A program made the position numbers and the translations under genes. From Eubacteriales bacterium (GTDB lineage Bacteria; Bacillota; Clostridia; Lachnospirales; Lachnospiraceae): a stretch of DNA of 64,000 bases. Under the pieces are notes generated by a model. The model was given only the letters and a program-made list of their open reading frames with translations, was not told the origin of the DNA and ran no database searches. The stretch spans positions 21,174 through 85,173 of the forward strand of contig JAUNOY010000009.1 of NCBI GenBank assembly GCA_030536995.1, given 5' to 3'. This document shows positions 16,227-25,080 of this stretch, one piece after another. Positions within the stretch are counted from its first letter, which is position 1. Each line of letters begins with the position of its first letter.

Positions 16227-17698
16227 CCTTCAGCGCCTCCTATGATCTCAGTCTCTGCAGATTCACTCTCCGTACCAGGCGCTCCATCCATCGGAATCAG
16301 CTCTTCTCCGTCAGTAAAACCGTCAGAAATCTCGCCGGAATCCATATCTGACATTCCGTCTTCACCAACCATTTCGCCTCCTGACATATCTGCTTCTTCC
16401 ATATCGTTTGTCACCATTTCCTCATCAAGAGGAGCTTCCATATCCAGACCCTCATCAGGATTTACATCTGCGCCCATCATCTGTGTGATATCTCCAACCT
16501 CTGTCGCGTTTCCTTCCTCAAGAACATCTGTCGGGAATGCAATACAATCTTTCTTCGTCAGACCGTCTACAATCTCATATTCGCCAAGCTCATCGTCGTG
16601 CTTGCCAAGAATAACCGGACGTTTTTCCAGCCTGTTCTTCTCGTCGGCTGCCCATACAAAAGGATTCTCCGTATCTGCTCCTACAATATAGTAGTCACTA
16701 AGCCACAAACCTTCCTTCACATCTGCCTGTCCCAGATCTCTTTCAATATATACGTGCTGCCCAAGCATCAGTCCTTCTGAAGATTCCAGCTCCACATAAA
16801 ACGGATATGAAGTAGATGTGGTTTGTTCGTCGGTGGTACTCATCCCGAAATACATATCATTTTCATCTTCTGAGCTGCCATTCTGCATATCCACCTCTCC
16901 CATGGTTCCCTTCCAGGTAAGATTCTGATCCACTCTGGAGCGAATGATCACAGGCTCTCCGGGTGTCACTTCATTCATCTCATTTACTTTTCCCTTAATC
17001 CTGTACGCACCAGTGCTCAGAATCTTGATAAAAGCATTGCTCTGTTCTTCATCGCTTCCGTAATTAATCCCCTCGTCAATAACCTCTCCATCTTCACTGG
17101 TCATCTTGGACGTGTCAATCTTCTGGATAACACCATCCAGCGTACTGCGTACCTCAGTATTTACAGTCGCGCTCTGGAGCCGCTCAATTTCCGCAGCTTT
17201 ACTCTTCTGGTCATATTCATTTTTCTTAAGACTCATTTTATTGGTTTCAATCTCAATGGTGTAAGAAAGCTGTTCACTTTGCTTTGCCTTCTTTTTTTCT
17301 TTAATGAGCGTATTAATCTGCTCCTGAAGGCTGATCGCCTCATTCTTCAGACGGTCAAAGTCAAGCTGTGCCTGCTGAAGATCTTCCTGAATACTGCTTA
17401 AATCATATTCAAAAAGCAGCTGACCTTTCTTTACCTCTTCGCCCTCTTTCACCCGTACTTCTTTCACCTTACGACCGCTCTCAATCTCAACATCTACTGT
17501 TTCCTGCGGTTCCACTACACCTGCATAACGGTTCATAACTCCGGAAGTCACACCTGTCAGCTCCTCTATGGAGGATACAAATACGACCGTATCATTCCCC
17601 GGCTGCTGGCTGTTGCCCCGGAAATAATACCATGAGCCGGCGCCGATGACCCCCGCTGCTATCAGAATTCCCAGAACGATTAAAATTCGTTTTTTCAT
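16223..17698 (-). CDS. HlyD/MacA-family adaptor with acidic C-terminal tail
   Basis: 491 residues. TM at about 5-27 (ILIVLGILIAAGVIGAGSWYYF), a lipoyl half (EVRVKEGEEVKKGQLLFEYD), coiled coil (about 100-180), the returning lipoyl half (TLDGVIQKID) and a barrel domain up to about 395. The last 90 or so residues are almost all D, E, G, M and S, a highly negative tail not seen in typical MacA. First gene of the efflux operon. Having two different adaptors in one operon suggests a hetero-oligomeric conduit, or two alternative ones. Confidence 0.87.
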   Translation of the reverse strand: MKKRILIVLGILIAAGVIGAGSWYYFRGNSQQPGNDTVVFVSSIEELTGVTSGVMNRYAGVVEPQETVDVEIESGRKVKEVRVKEGEEVKKGQLLFEYDLSSIQEDLQQAQLDFDRLKNEAISLQEQINTLIKEKKKAKQSEQLSYTIEIETNKMSLKKNEYDQKSKAAEIERLQSATVNTEVRSTLDGVIQKIDTSKMTSEDGEVIDEGINYGSDEEQSNAFIKILSTGAYRIKGKVNEMNEVTPGEPVIIRSRVDQNLTWKGTMGEVDMQNGSSEDENDMYFGMSTTDEQTTSTSYPFYVELESSEGLMLGQHVYIERDLGQADVKEGLWLSDYYIVGADTENPFVWAADEKNRLEKRPVILGKHDDELGEYEIVDGLTKKDCIAFPTDVLEEGNATEVGDITQMMGADVNPDEGLDMEAPLDEEMVTNDMEEADMSGGEMVGEDGMSDMDSGEISDGFTDGEELIPMDGAPGTESESAETEIIGGAEG

Positions 17699-17737
17699 AG
17701 CTGCCTCCCTGTTTTATGTAAGTCGAATCAGGAACAC

Positions 17738-17790
17738 TCAGGCGATCCTGATCATTTCTAAATTATATCACAGCCCATTCTTCAGGCTGA
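17738..17790 (-). promoter_or_regulatory. Predicted efflux-operon promoter with leader palindrome
   Basis: Reverse strand: extended -10 TGATATAAT (TATAAT at 17762-17767) with a poor -35. A dyad with AGCC/GGCT arms lies just upstream (about 17772-17788), and a 14-bp palindrome, TCAGG-N4-CCTGA (17738-17751), lies just after the expected start. Both could bind a regulator. Confidence 0.45.
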
Positions 17791-17944
17791 AATCTTTACT
17801 TTCCTATCATATCAGATTTATAAAAAAAAGAAAAGAATTCTTCCTCACCATTGCAAATTTCATATTTTCTTCATGGTTTTTTATAAAAAAATTATAGAAA
17901 TCACATATTTTGTAACGGAAAAACCAGCGAATTTGTACGTCTTT

Positions 17945-17973
17945 TTGACATATATAAGAATTTCTGGTAAAAT
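17945..17973 (+). promoter_or_regulatory. Strong sigma-A promoter of the lipoprotein gene
   Basis: TTGACA (17945-17950), 17-nt spacer, TAAAAT (17968-17973): a consensus -35 and near-consensus -10, 31 nt before the ATG at 18005. Confidence 0.85.
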
Positions 17974-18004
17974 AGAGAAAATCACTTTGAAAGGAAAGAA
18001 ACTT

Positions 18005-19132
18005 ATGAAGACTGCAAAGCGTCTGATGATTCTTCTCCCTGTCCTCTTTCTCCTTTCCGCAGCCCTTATCATGGGCTGTACTCACTGGAATAAGTCAGAA
18101 GTCAAAGGTATCATCAAAAGCGAACTGGATTTGTTAAAAAATCTGGACTCTGAAACAGCCCGGAAGTACATATCCTACAAAGAATTTTTCCCAGACGCCA
18201 AGGGAAACACGGAACTTTCTGAAGAAATCAAAGAAGTTTTTTCCCTCTTTTTCCGGGATTTTGATTACAAAATTCTGGATATCAGCGTCGATAACAAGGA
18301 CAAATGCGCTTCGGCCTCTCTCAGGCTCTCAACTATTGACGCCCATAGCCTGGCAAAGGATTTTGCCGCGTCACTTCTTAAAACCGAGATTCTGGAAGCT
18401 GCCCAAAACGCCTCACAGGACACAAAAGCTGCCGTTTCCCTTGAAGAGCATTACCTTCTTCTCAATCATTTGCTCAAAACACAGGAATACAAAACATCGG
18501 AAACAAACTGTACCATACAGCTTGTCAATACCGGAAATACGCAGGATGAAAACTGGGAGATTAAACGCACCCACTCTCTGGAGAATGACCTTGTCGGCGG
18601 TCTCATGACTTATCTGTCCGATCCGGATATCCTTTCCCCTGAGGATACTCTGACTGTCTATCTCAAAACACTGAAAAAAATGAATCTGGATGAAATCAGC
18701 AATTATCTTGGTGTTGTAAGTATTATGAATGCTTCTGATCCGTCCAAAAGCTCTATTGCCTCTGCACTTGCAGAACAGATTCACCAGACCTTTAATTTTA
18801 AAATCAAAGAATGCAATATAGAAGGATATCACGCAGTTGTAACTACAGAAATTACAACCTTTGACAGTGATGCCATTCTGACAGAATATCAGAAAGAACT
18901 GGATTCCTATCTTGCTTCACCGGATGCCGTAATCGACGGCTCTTCGAAGCGTTACGAAAAATCCCTGAATGTCCTTCTGGATTGCATCAAAAACAACAAA
19001 GCTACCAGAACTGTTGAAGTTGCCTTTATCCTTGTAAATGACGGTGTCTCATGGAAATTACAGGATGCGGGAACTGCTTTGGGGGATGCCATTTTGGGAA
19101 TTCTCAGTATCTCCCCTGTTGACGAAGCCTAA
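18005..19132 (+). CDS. Uncharacterised lipoprotein
   Basis: 375 residues from the ATG at 18005, which follows AAAGGAAAG. An upstream in-frame start at 17873 is ruled out because it lies before the promoter. The signal sequence ends in a lipobox-like IMGC (Cys about 24), so the product is probably a lipid-anchored surface protein. The mature part is mixed alpha/beta with repeated patterns around LDLLKNLDSETARKYI and DPSKSSIASALAEQI, suggesting two similar domains of about 150 residues; this resembles the DUF5105 type of Firmicute lipoproteins, but I cannot confirm it. It is a single-gene transcript with its own promoter and terminator. Confidence 0.75.
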   Translation: MKTAKRLMILLPVLFLLSAALIMGCTHWNKSEVKGIIKSELDLLKNLDSETARKYISYKEFFPDAKGNTELSEEIKEVFSLFFRDFDYKILDISVDNKDKCASASLRLSTIDAHSLAKDFAASLLKTEILEAAQNASQDTKAAVSLEEHYLLLNHLLKTQEYKTSETNCTIQLVNTGNTQDENWEIKRTHSLENDLVGGLMTYLSDPDILSPEDTLTVYLKTLKKMNLDEISNYLGVVSIMNASDPSKSSIASALAEQIHQTFNFKIKECNIEGYHAVVTTEITTFDSDAILTEYQKELDSYLASPDAVIDGSSKRYEKSLNVLLDCIKNNKATRTVEVAFILVNDGVSWKLQDAGTALGDAILGILSISPVDEA

Positions 19133-19176
19133 AAAAATACAGGCAGGGAAATAAAATTCCCTGTCTGTATTTTTTA
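19133..19176. terminator. Bidirectional terminator
   Basis: AATACAGGCAGGGAA, loop ATAAAA, TTCCCTGTCTGTATT, flanked by A and T runs. It serves both the lipoprotein gene and the leftward aspS operon. Confidence 0.92.
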
Positions 19177-19196
19177 TGTTACATATTCTATATTTT

Positions 19197-20996
19197 TTAT
19201 TCTTCTGTCTCTTCCTCTACATTAACAGCAAGCGCCAGTTCTTTTAACTGTGCCTCGCTTGCAGCGCTTGGAGCCTTTGTCATAAGGCAGGACGCATCTT
19301 TTACCTTAGGGAATGCGATGACATCACGGATACTGTCAACCTTCGCCATAAGCATAACCAGACGGTCAAGACCATAAGCCAGTCCTGCATGAGGCGGTAC
19401 TCCGTATTTGAACGCATCCAGAAGGAAACCGAACTGCTCATATGCATCTTCTTTTGTGAATCCAAGTTCCTGGAACATTCTTTCCTGAATGTCATTCTGA
19501 TGGATTCTGACACTTCCGCCGCCAATCTCATTTCCGTTAAGTACGATATCATATGCTTTCGCACGAACCTTACCCGGATCTGTATCAAGAAGCTCAAGGT
19601 CTTCTTCCATAAGCATGGTAAACGGATGATGCATTGCTGTGTAACGGTTCTCCTCCTCATTCCACTCAAGAAGCGGGAATTCTGTTACCCATACGAAACA
19701 GAACTCATTCTTATCAAGGAGATCCATCTGTTTTGCAAGCTCCAGACGAAGAGCGCCAAGAACATCGTAAACCAGTTTTTTCTTATCTGCTGCAAAGAGA
19801 AGAAGGTCTCCGTCCTTACCGTCCATAGCTTTTACAAGCGCATCCATTTCCTCATCTGTCATGAACTTCGCAAATGAAGACTTTCTGGTGCCGTCCTCTG
19901 CAATGGCAATATAAGCAAGACCTTTTGCACCATATCCCTTGGCAAACTCAACCAGCTTGTCAATTTTCTTACGCGGCATGGAACCCTGTCCTTCTGCATT
20001 AATGCCTCGAACACTTCCGCCATTTTCCAGCGCACCGGTAAATACACTGAAACCGCAATCTTTTACGATATCGCTGACATCGTGCAGTTCCATTCCAAAA
20101 CGCATATCCGGTTTATCGGAACCGAATCTGTCCATTGCTTCCTGCCATGTGATTCTCTGAATCGGAAGCTTCACATCCACATCCAGAACCTCTTTGAACA
20201 GATAAGCCAGGAATCTTTCGTTTACGTCGATAACATCATCTACATCTACAAAAGAAAGCTCCATATCGATCTGTGTAAACTCCGGCTGTCTGTCAGCACG
20301 AAGGTCCTCGTCACGGAAGCATTTCGCAATCTGAATGTAACGGTCGTAACCGGAACACATCAGAAGCTGCTTATAAAGCTGCGGAGACTGTGGAAGTCCG
20401 TAGAAATGTCCCGGGTGAACGCGAGATGGCACAAGATAGTCTCTTGCTCCTTCCGGTGTTGTTTTGCCAAGCATAGGAGTCTCGATTTCAAGAAATCCCT
20501 CTTTTGCAAAAAACGCTCTTGTAAGCATTGCCACACGGCTTCTCAACATCAGATTTCTCTGTAAATCCGGTCTTCTCAGATCCATATAGCGGTATTTCAG
20601 ACGGATTTCATCTTTTGTTTTACTGTTCTCTTCAATCGGGAACGGAGGCACCTCTGATTCCGCCAGAACACGCAGGCTTCTCACAACAAGCTCAAGTTCT
20701 CCTGTTGCAAGATTCGGATTCACAGCTCCGCCTCGTTTCTCTACGGTACCTGTAACAGCGATGACAAATTCGCTTCTAAGCTTTCCTGCTTTTGCAAAGC
20801 CTTCCTCATCTATGGTTCCGTTTTCGAAGATTAACTGCATGATTCCGGAACGGTCTCTTAAATCCACAAATACGATACCGCCTTTATCACGGGCTTTCTG
20901 AACCCATCCCATAAGGACGATTTCCTGTCCAATCATGTCTTTTGTTACTTCTGCACATCGGCATGTTCTGTGCAGACCTTTCATACTTTCAGCCAT
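19197..20996 (-). CDS. aspS: Aspartyl-tRNA synthetase
   Basis: 599 residues, full length for a bacterial-type AspRS. N-terminal OB fold (VLMGWVQKARDKGGIVFVDLRD), class II motif 2 (FRDEDLRADRQPEFTQIDMEL), the bacterial GAD insertion, and motif 3 (GLAYGLDRLVML) near the C-terminus. It charges tRNA-Asp, or also tRNA-Asn if non-discriminating. It follows hisS by 29 nt, the common clostridial hisS-aspS pair, and ends the long leftward operon at the terminator at 19133. No T-box is visible in the short gap. Confidence 0.98.
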   Translation of the reverse strand: MAESMKGLHRTCRCAEVTKDMIGQEIVLMGWVQKARDKGGIVFVDLRDRSGIMQLIFENGTIDEEGFAKAGKLRSEFVIAVTGTVEKRGGAVNPNLATGELELVVRSLRVLAESEVPPFPIEENSKTKDEIRLKYRYMDLRRPDLQRNLMLRSRVAMLTRAFFAKEGFLEIETPMLGKTTPEGARDYLVPSRVHPGHFYGLPQSPQLYKQLLMCSGYDRYIQIAKCFRDEDLRADRQPEFTQIDMELSFVDVDDVIDVNERFLAYLFKEVLDVDVKLPIQRITWQEAMDRFGSDKPDMRFGMELHDVSDIVKDCGFSVFTGALENGGSVRGINAEGQGSMPRKKIDKLVEFAKGYGAKGLAYIAIAEDGTRKSSFAKFMTDEEMDALVKAMDGKDGDLLLFAADKKKLVYDVLGALRLELAKQMDLLDKNEFCFVWVTEFPLLEWNEEENRYTAMHHPFTMLMEEDLELLDTDPGKVRAKAYDIVLNGNEIGGGSVRIHQNDIQERMFQELGFTKEDAYEQFGFLLDAFKYGVPPHAGLAYGLDRLVMLMAKVDSIRDVIAFPKVKDASCLMTKAPSAASEAQLKELALAVNVEEETEE

Positions 20997-21025
20997 AACA
21001 AATACTCCTCTTTCTATGTTATTTA

Positions 21026-22282
21026 TTACATTTTATCTCTGAAAAACTCGATTACCTCTGTGTAACCTTCCGAAGCAAGCTGATCCTTCTGGAATTTCTT
21101 GTTCTTCTTCATAATGGAAATATTGACCTGTGTTCCGGCGCTTCTTTCTTCCTCCGCCTTTTTCAGAATCTCCATTAATTTATCAGCCGGCATGTTCTTC
21201 TCAATCAGGTACGCCTTCTTTCCTGCGCCTGTCGGAATCTGATAATCTCTTTCCAGAAGAAGCATAACAATTCTCTCAAATCCGATAGAAAAACCGCAAG
21301 CACAAGTATTATTTCCTGTAAACTTACCGATCATCTCATCGTAGCGTCCGCCGCCGCCCACGCTTCCGCCGAATTCATCCATAGCAATCTCGAAGATTGG
21401 TCCTGTATAATAAGACATACCGCGGACAAGCGTCGGGTCAAAGGAAATTTTAAAGTCCGCTGTCTTCACTGCGTCTACAGTGGAAATAATGGTTGCCAGA
21501 TCCTCTGCAATTTTCGGATCAAGCACACCTTCCAGTTTCTCTTTACAATAGCGCACACCTTCAATATCATTGGTGATTTCCTTGAAAAGGCCTAAATATT
21601 TATCAATACATTCTTTGGCAAAGCCTTCTTTTTCCAGTTCCTGTGCAACACCTTCCAGGCCAATCTTGTCCATCTTATCAAGAATAATGAAAACAGTGTC
21701 AAAACTCTCCTCCGGAAAACCGCTGTACTGTGCCATTGCTTTCAGAATCTTTCGATCATTAATACGGATGGTAAAGTTATGGAAATCCAGTTTTCCAAGA
21801 AGAGTTGTGGTCGCAAGTACCAGCTCGATCTCTGCAAGATAAGTCGGCTCGCCCAGAATGTCAATGTCGCACTGCATAAACTGACGGAAACGTCCTCTCT
21901 GAGGGCGGTCTGCTCTCCATACATTTCCCATCTGAAGCGCTTTAAACGGAGCCGGGAGCTCATTGGCATTGTTGGAATAATAACGGGAAAGAGGAACTGT
22001 CAGATCGTAGCGGAGACCGGAATCTACCAGATCTGCTTCTTCCTTTGCCTGCTCAAGCTTCAGCTTCTCTCCTCTTTTTAAGATCTTGAAAATCAGCTTC
22101 TCATTTTCTCCGCCCTGTTTGCTGCAGAGATTTTCAATATGCTCCACACATGGAGTCTCAATTGCAGAGAATCCAAATGTTCCATAGGTTTCCCGAATCA
22201 TATTCATCACATAATTACGGATTTCCATCTCTCTTGGTAAAATATCTTTCATACCGGTTACCGGCTTCTTCTTTAATGCCAT
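21026..22282 (-). CDS. hisS: Histidyl-tRNA synthetase
   Basis: 418 residues with class II motifs: GMKDILP at the N-terminus, motif 2 FRADRPQRGRFRQFMQCD (here WRADRPQ...), HisA LVRGMSYYTGPIFE, and motif 3 ACGFSIGFERIVML. The C-terminal anticodon-binding domain is shorter than usual but recognisable (SAGTQVNISIMKKNKKFQKDQL). It has a ribosome site AGGAGG 6-7 nt upstream and lies 11 nt after the HD-GYP gene in the same operon. Confidence 0.97.
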   Translation of the reverse strand: MALKKKPVTGMKDILPREMEIRNYVMNMIRETYGTFGFSAIETPCVEHIENLCSKQGGENEKLIFKILKRGEKLKLEQAKEEADLVDSGLRYDLTVPLSRYYSNNANELPAPFKALQMGNVWRADRPQRGRFRQFMQCDIDILGEPTYLAEIELVLATTTLLGKLDFHNFTIRINDRKILKAMAQYSGFPEESFDTVFIILDKMDKIGLEGVAQELEKEGFAKECIDKYLGLFKEITNDIEGVRYCKEKLEGVLDPKIAEDLATIISTVDAVKTADFKISFDPTLVRGMSYYTGPIFEIAMDEFGGSVGGGGRYDEMIGKFTGNNTCACGFSIGFERIVMLLLERDYQIPTGAGKKAYLIEKNMPADKLMEILKKAEEERSAGTQVNISIMKKNKKFQKDQLASEGYTEVIEFFRDKM

Positions 22283-22293
22283 GTTATCCTCCT

Positions 22294-22854
22294 TTATCTA
22301 TGTACCACTCTCTGAAATGCCAGGAAAATCTGCATATCAAAGTTTTTTACTTCTTCTATCATTAATTCCATTGTCGTCTGCATATCAAATGCTTTGCGAT
22401 AGGATCTGTCTGAACTCAGTGCAGCATATACGTCGCATACCCTGAGAATCCTTGCTCCTATAGGAATCTCCTCTCCTGCTTTATTGGAGGGATATCCGCT
22501 TCCATCGTAATTCTCATGATGATACAGGATACTTTCCAGTACAAAATCAGAATATCCCTGATTTTTCAGTTCCTCGTACCCCAGCGTCGAATGCATACGA
22601 ACAAATTTTAATTCCTCTATAACCAACGGGTCTTTCTCCTGACCGTTAATATAGCCGGTAAGTTTGAGTTTTCCGATATCATGAAGCATTCCGGCAATTG
22701 CAAGCTCATAACACTGTTCTTCGGAAAGTCCAAGTTCTTTGGCGACCTCATAGGCAAGATTGCTGACAATCTTACCGTGGTTCAATTCGCCTTCCAGATT
22801 AAATTCCAGTATCCGCTTCTGGATGTTCGGAGTCATCTTTTGTATTGTATTCAA
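22294..22854 (-). CDS. HD-GYP domain protein (putative cyclic-di-GMP phosphodiesterase)
   Basis: 186 residues, essentially a bare HD-GYP domain: the HD pair in MLHDIGKL, HxxxG elements (MHSTLGYEEL), the diagnostic HHENYDGSGYP and RVCDVYAAL. These residues bind two or three metals and hydrolyse cyclic dinucleotides. No sensor domain is attached; the C-terminal end is short (VKNFDMQIFLAFQRVV). It is inserted between hemZ and hisS, which are usually adjacent or close in related genomes, and is co-directional with both. Confidence 0.88.
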   Translation of the reverse strand: MNTIQKMTPNIQKRILEFNLEGELNHGKIVSNLAYEVAKELGLSEEQCYELAIAGMLHDIGKLKLTGYINGQEKDPLVIEELKFVRMHSTLGYEELKNQGYSDFVLESILYHHENYDGSGYPSNKAGEEIPIGARILRVCDVYAALSSDRSYRKAFDMQTTMELMIEEVKNFDMQIFLAFQRVVHR

Positions 22855-22871
22855 AACATTCCCTCCTCTAC

Positions 22872-24392
22872 TTATAACCAGGCAGCTATACCTTTCCTTT
22901 TTCTGTCAATCATTTCATCAATACGGGAAATATAATTTGCCACATCTTTTACATTCTCCACACGTTCAATCCTGTTTCCGTGGTCAAAAACCAACTTGGA
23001 AGAACCACCTGCGCCAAGTGCGATAATTGGTTGCTTTTCCTCCATAATCAGTATATTGTAAATTCCGGCTTTGTCAACCTTTGCATAGCCGACATTCTCA
23101 AAATTTCCCTTCATATTTTTCTGACGGTAGAGATAATACGGCTCCATTCCCATTTCACGGGCAGTTTTCATCGTCAGAGCCATAATCTCCTGATTATTCT
23201 CAAAGGTCATTTCCTGATATTTTTCCTTAAACATATTCAGACGTGCCGCCCGCTTCACTGCAAGCGAATGTACGGTCACGCTGTCAGGATCCAGCCTTCG
23301 TATTTCTTCCAATGTGTGTTCTACCATGGAAATATCCTCTCCCGGCAAGCCCACAATAAGATCCATGTTAATATTGTTATATCCAAGTTCTCTTGCGATA
23401 CCAAATGCCCTTTTAGTCTCATCCACTGTATGACGCCTTCCGATGATCTCCAGTGTCTCCTGATTCATGGTCTGGGGATTGACCGAGATTCTTGTCACAG
23501 GAAATTCAGAAAGAGCCTTTAATTTATCCTCCGTAATACTGTCCGGTCTCCCTGCTTCCACTGTAAACTCCACAACTCCATCGTAACCGAAGCATTCTCC
23601 TACTGTATCAAGAAGTACTCTTAACTGATGAGGCTCCAGAGTCGTCGGAGTTCCGCCTCCTATATAAATCGTGTCAAGCTTGCGTCCCCTCATCATTTGC
23701 GCTACAGCGCGAACTTCTCTGCACAGAGCTTCCACATATTCATCAACCCGTTTCTGCCACAGCTTCAGGGGATATGAGCTGAAAGAGCAGTAAAGACAGA
23801 TGCTTGGACAAAAAGGAATTCCGATATAAAGGCTGTAACCATTCTCGTAATCAATATCTTTCAAGATGTCTCTTTCTCTGTTCGCAATTGTAACTGCAAG
23901 AGCTGTTTTCTCCGGACTTACCAGATATCTGTTACGCAGTTCCTCAGCTGCTTCCTCACTGCTTTTTCCTGACTCAATAAGAGCCATAGCCAGCTTTGCC
24001 GGACGAATTCCCGTAAGATTTCCCCAGGGAAGCTCTCTTCCTGTAAGCTTTACAAGAACCTTATAAAGCGCCATTTTGATGGCATCCTTATTTTTTTTTC
24101 GGATACTGCGTCTGCTTTCCTCATCAACAGAAGCTTCTTTGTCCTGTGTTTTTTTATCTTTTGAAGAATAGCCGGAAATAACAGAAGCACTTGCTACACC
24201 TTTGTGCTCAGAGCTTTCATAGTTGAGCAGCCAGCTATCCTCATCCCGTTCCACACGGAAGCGGAGGTCATACTCTCCTTCTGTCTCTTCGCAGAAAGTA
24301 TGGATCTCCGCCTCCGGATAAAACGCTTTAATCAATTCATATACGTCATGTTCAAATTCTGTGTCAAGAAACACAATACCTATTTTATACAA
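22872..24392 (-). CDS. hemZ: Coproporphyrinogen dehydrogenase HemZ (radical SAM)
   Basis: About 506 residues. The N-terminal alpha/beta region (about 1-170) is the HemZ-specific extension, followed by the radical SAM barrel with CPSICLYCSF (CxxxCxxC) and the GG motif YIGGGTPTTL. HemZ/HemN-like enzymes decarboxylate coproporphyrinogen III, but many clostridial members lack haem synthesis genes, so the true substrate is uncertain. I chose the TTG at 24392 because AGAGGT sits 8 nt upstream; an ATG at 24413 lacks a ribosome site. Either start overlaps the end of the MBL gene (24385), implying coupled translation. Confidence 0.88.
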   Translation of the reverse strand: MYKIGIVFLDTEFEHDVYELIKAFYPEAEIHTFCEETEGEYDLRFRVERDEDSWLLNYESSEHKGVASASVISGYSSKDKKTQDKEASVDEESRRSIRKKNKDAIKMALYKVLVKLTGRELPWGNLTGIRPAKLAMALIESGKSSEEAAEELRNRYLVSPEKTALAVTIANRERDILKDIDYENGYSLYIGIPFCPSICLYCSFSSYPLKLWQKRVDEYVEALCREVRAVAQMMRGRKLDTIYIGGGTPTTLEPHQLRVLLDTVGECFGYDGVVEFTVEAGRPDSITEDKLKALSEFPVTRISVNPQTMNQETLEIIGRRHTVDETKRAFGIARELGYNNINMDLIVGLPGEDISMVEHTLEEIRRLDPDSVTVHSLAVKRAARLNMFKEKYQEMTFENNQEIMALTMKTAREMGMEPYYLYRQKNMKGNFENVGYAKVDKAGIYNILIMEEKQPIIALGAGGSSKLVFDHGNRIERVENVKDVANYISRIDEMIDRKRKGIAAWL

Positions 24393-25011
24393 ATGGATTA
24401 TACCTCTTTTCATATCCAATGGTCGTTGCCGCATCGTGCCCCGGATAAACATCCGTCTCTTCCGGAAGGGATTCCAGAAGCTTGTGAAGGCTTCTCACAA
24501 TCTCAGCCGTGCTTCCTCCCGGGAAATCTGTTCTTCCTACCGAACCGTAAAACAGGGTATCTCCGCTGAACAAAATTCCCTCCTCACGGATATAATAACA
24601 GCAGCTTCCTTTCGTATGTCCGGGTGTATGAATCATCTGAACAGAGAAACCTGCCGCCTCAAAAACATCCAGGTCATTTAAAAATCTGTCCGGCTTCACA
24701 GAACATCCCTCTCCATAATAAGCAGTCATATTTACTGACGGCTCACGAAGCATCTCTTCTTCCTGACGACAGGCATATATGGGAATCTTATATTTCTCCT
24801 TTACCTCATTGGCTGCCAGGATATGGTCAAAATGACCGTGTGTAAGAAGAATACCCACCGGCTTGCCGTTCATCTGGGAAACCTGCTGAAAAATCTTCTC
24901 TGCATTGGCTGCCGGATCTACGATAAGAAGCTCCCCTGTCTCTTTATTCTGTAAAAAATAACAGTTGGTATATACCGAACCAAGGATACATTTCTGTAAT
25001 TCTGATTTCAT
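24385..25011 (-). CDS. MBL-fold metallo-hydrolase (glyoxalase II-like)
   Basis: 208 residues with the zinc motif THGHFDH, then downstream ligands in HTPGHTKGSCCYY and FSGDTLF...SVGRTDFPGG and a final YPGHDAATT. This is the YcbL/GloB-like branch of the family, likely a thioesterase acting on hydroxyacyl-glutathione-like or other thioesters. It is conserved next to relA and hemZ in Clostridia. The gene overlaps hemZ by a few codons and follows relA by 70 nt. Confidence 0.92.
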   Translation of the reverse strand: MKSELQKCILGSVYTNCYFLQNKETGELLIVDPAANAEKIFQQVSQMNGKPVGILLTHGHFDHILAANEVKEKYKIPIYACRQEEEMLREPSVNMTAYYGEGCSVKPDRFLNDLDVFEAAGFSVQMIHTPGHTKGSCCYYIREEGILFSGDTLFYGSVGRTDFPGGSTAEIVRSLHKLLESLPEETDVYPGHDAATTIGYEKRYNPFV

Positions 25012-25080
25012 TTCACTGTTCCTTTCTGATTACCGTTCAATCGATTCTCAGTAACCTTTTCCGAAAACGTACAGGGAACT

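Noticed and set aside
22283-22293. T-box riboswitch for hisS-aspS
   Set aside because: The gaps before hisS (11 nt) and aspS (29 nt) are far too short for a T-box leader.
24204-24569. 121-codon frame opposite the hemZ/MBL junction
   Set aside because: Antisense to two conserved genes, no motif or ribosome site.
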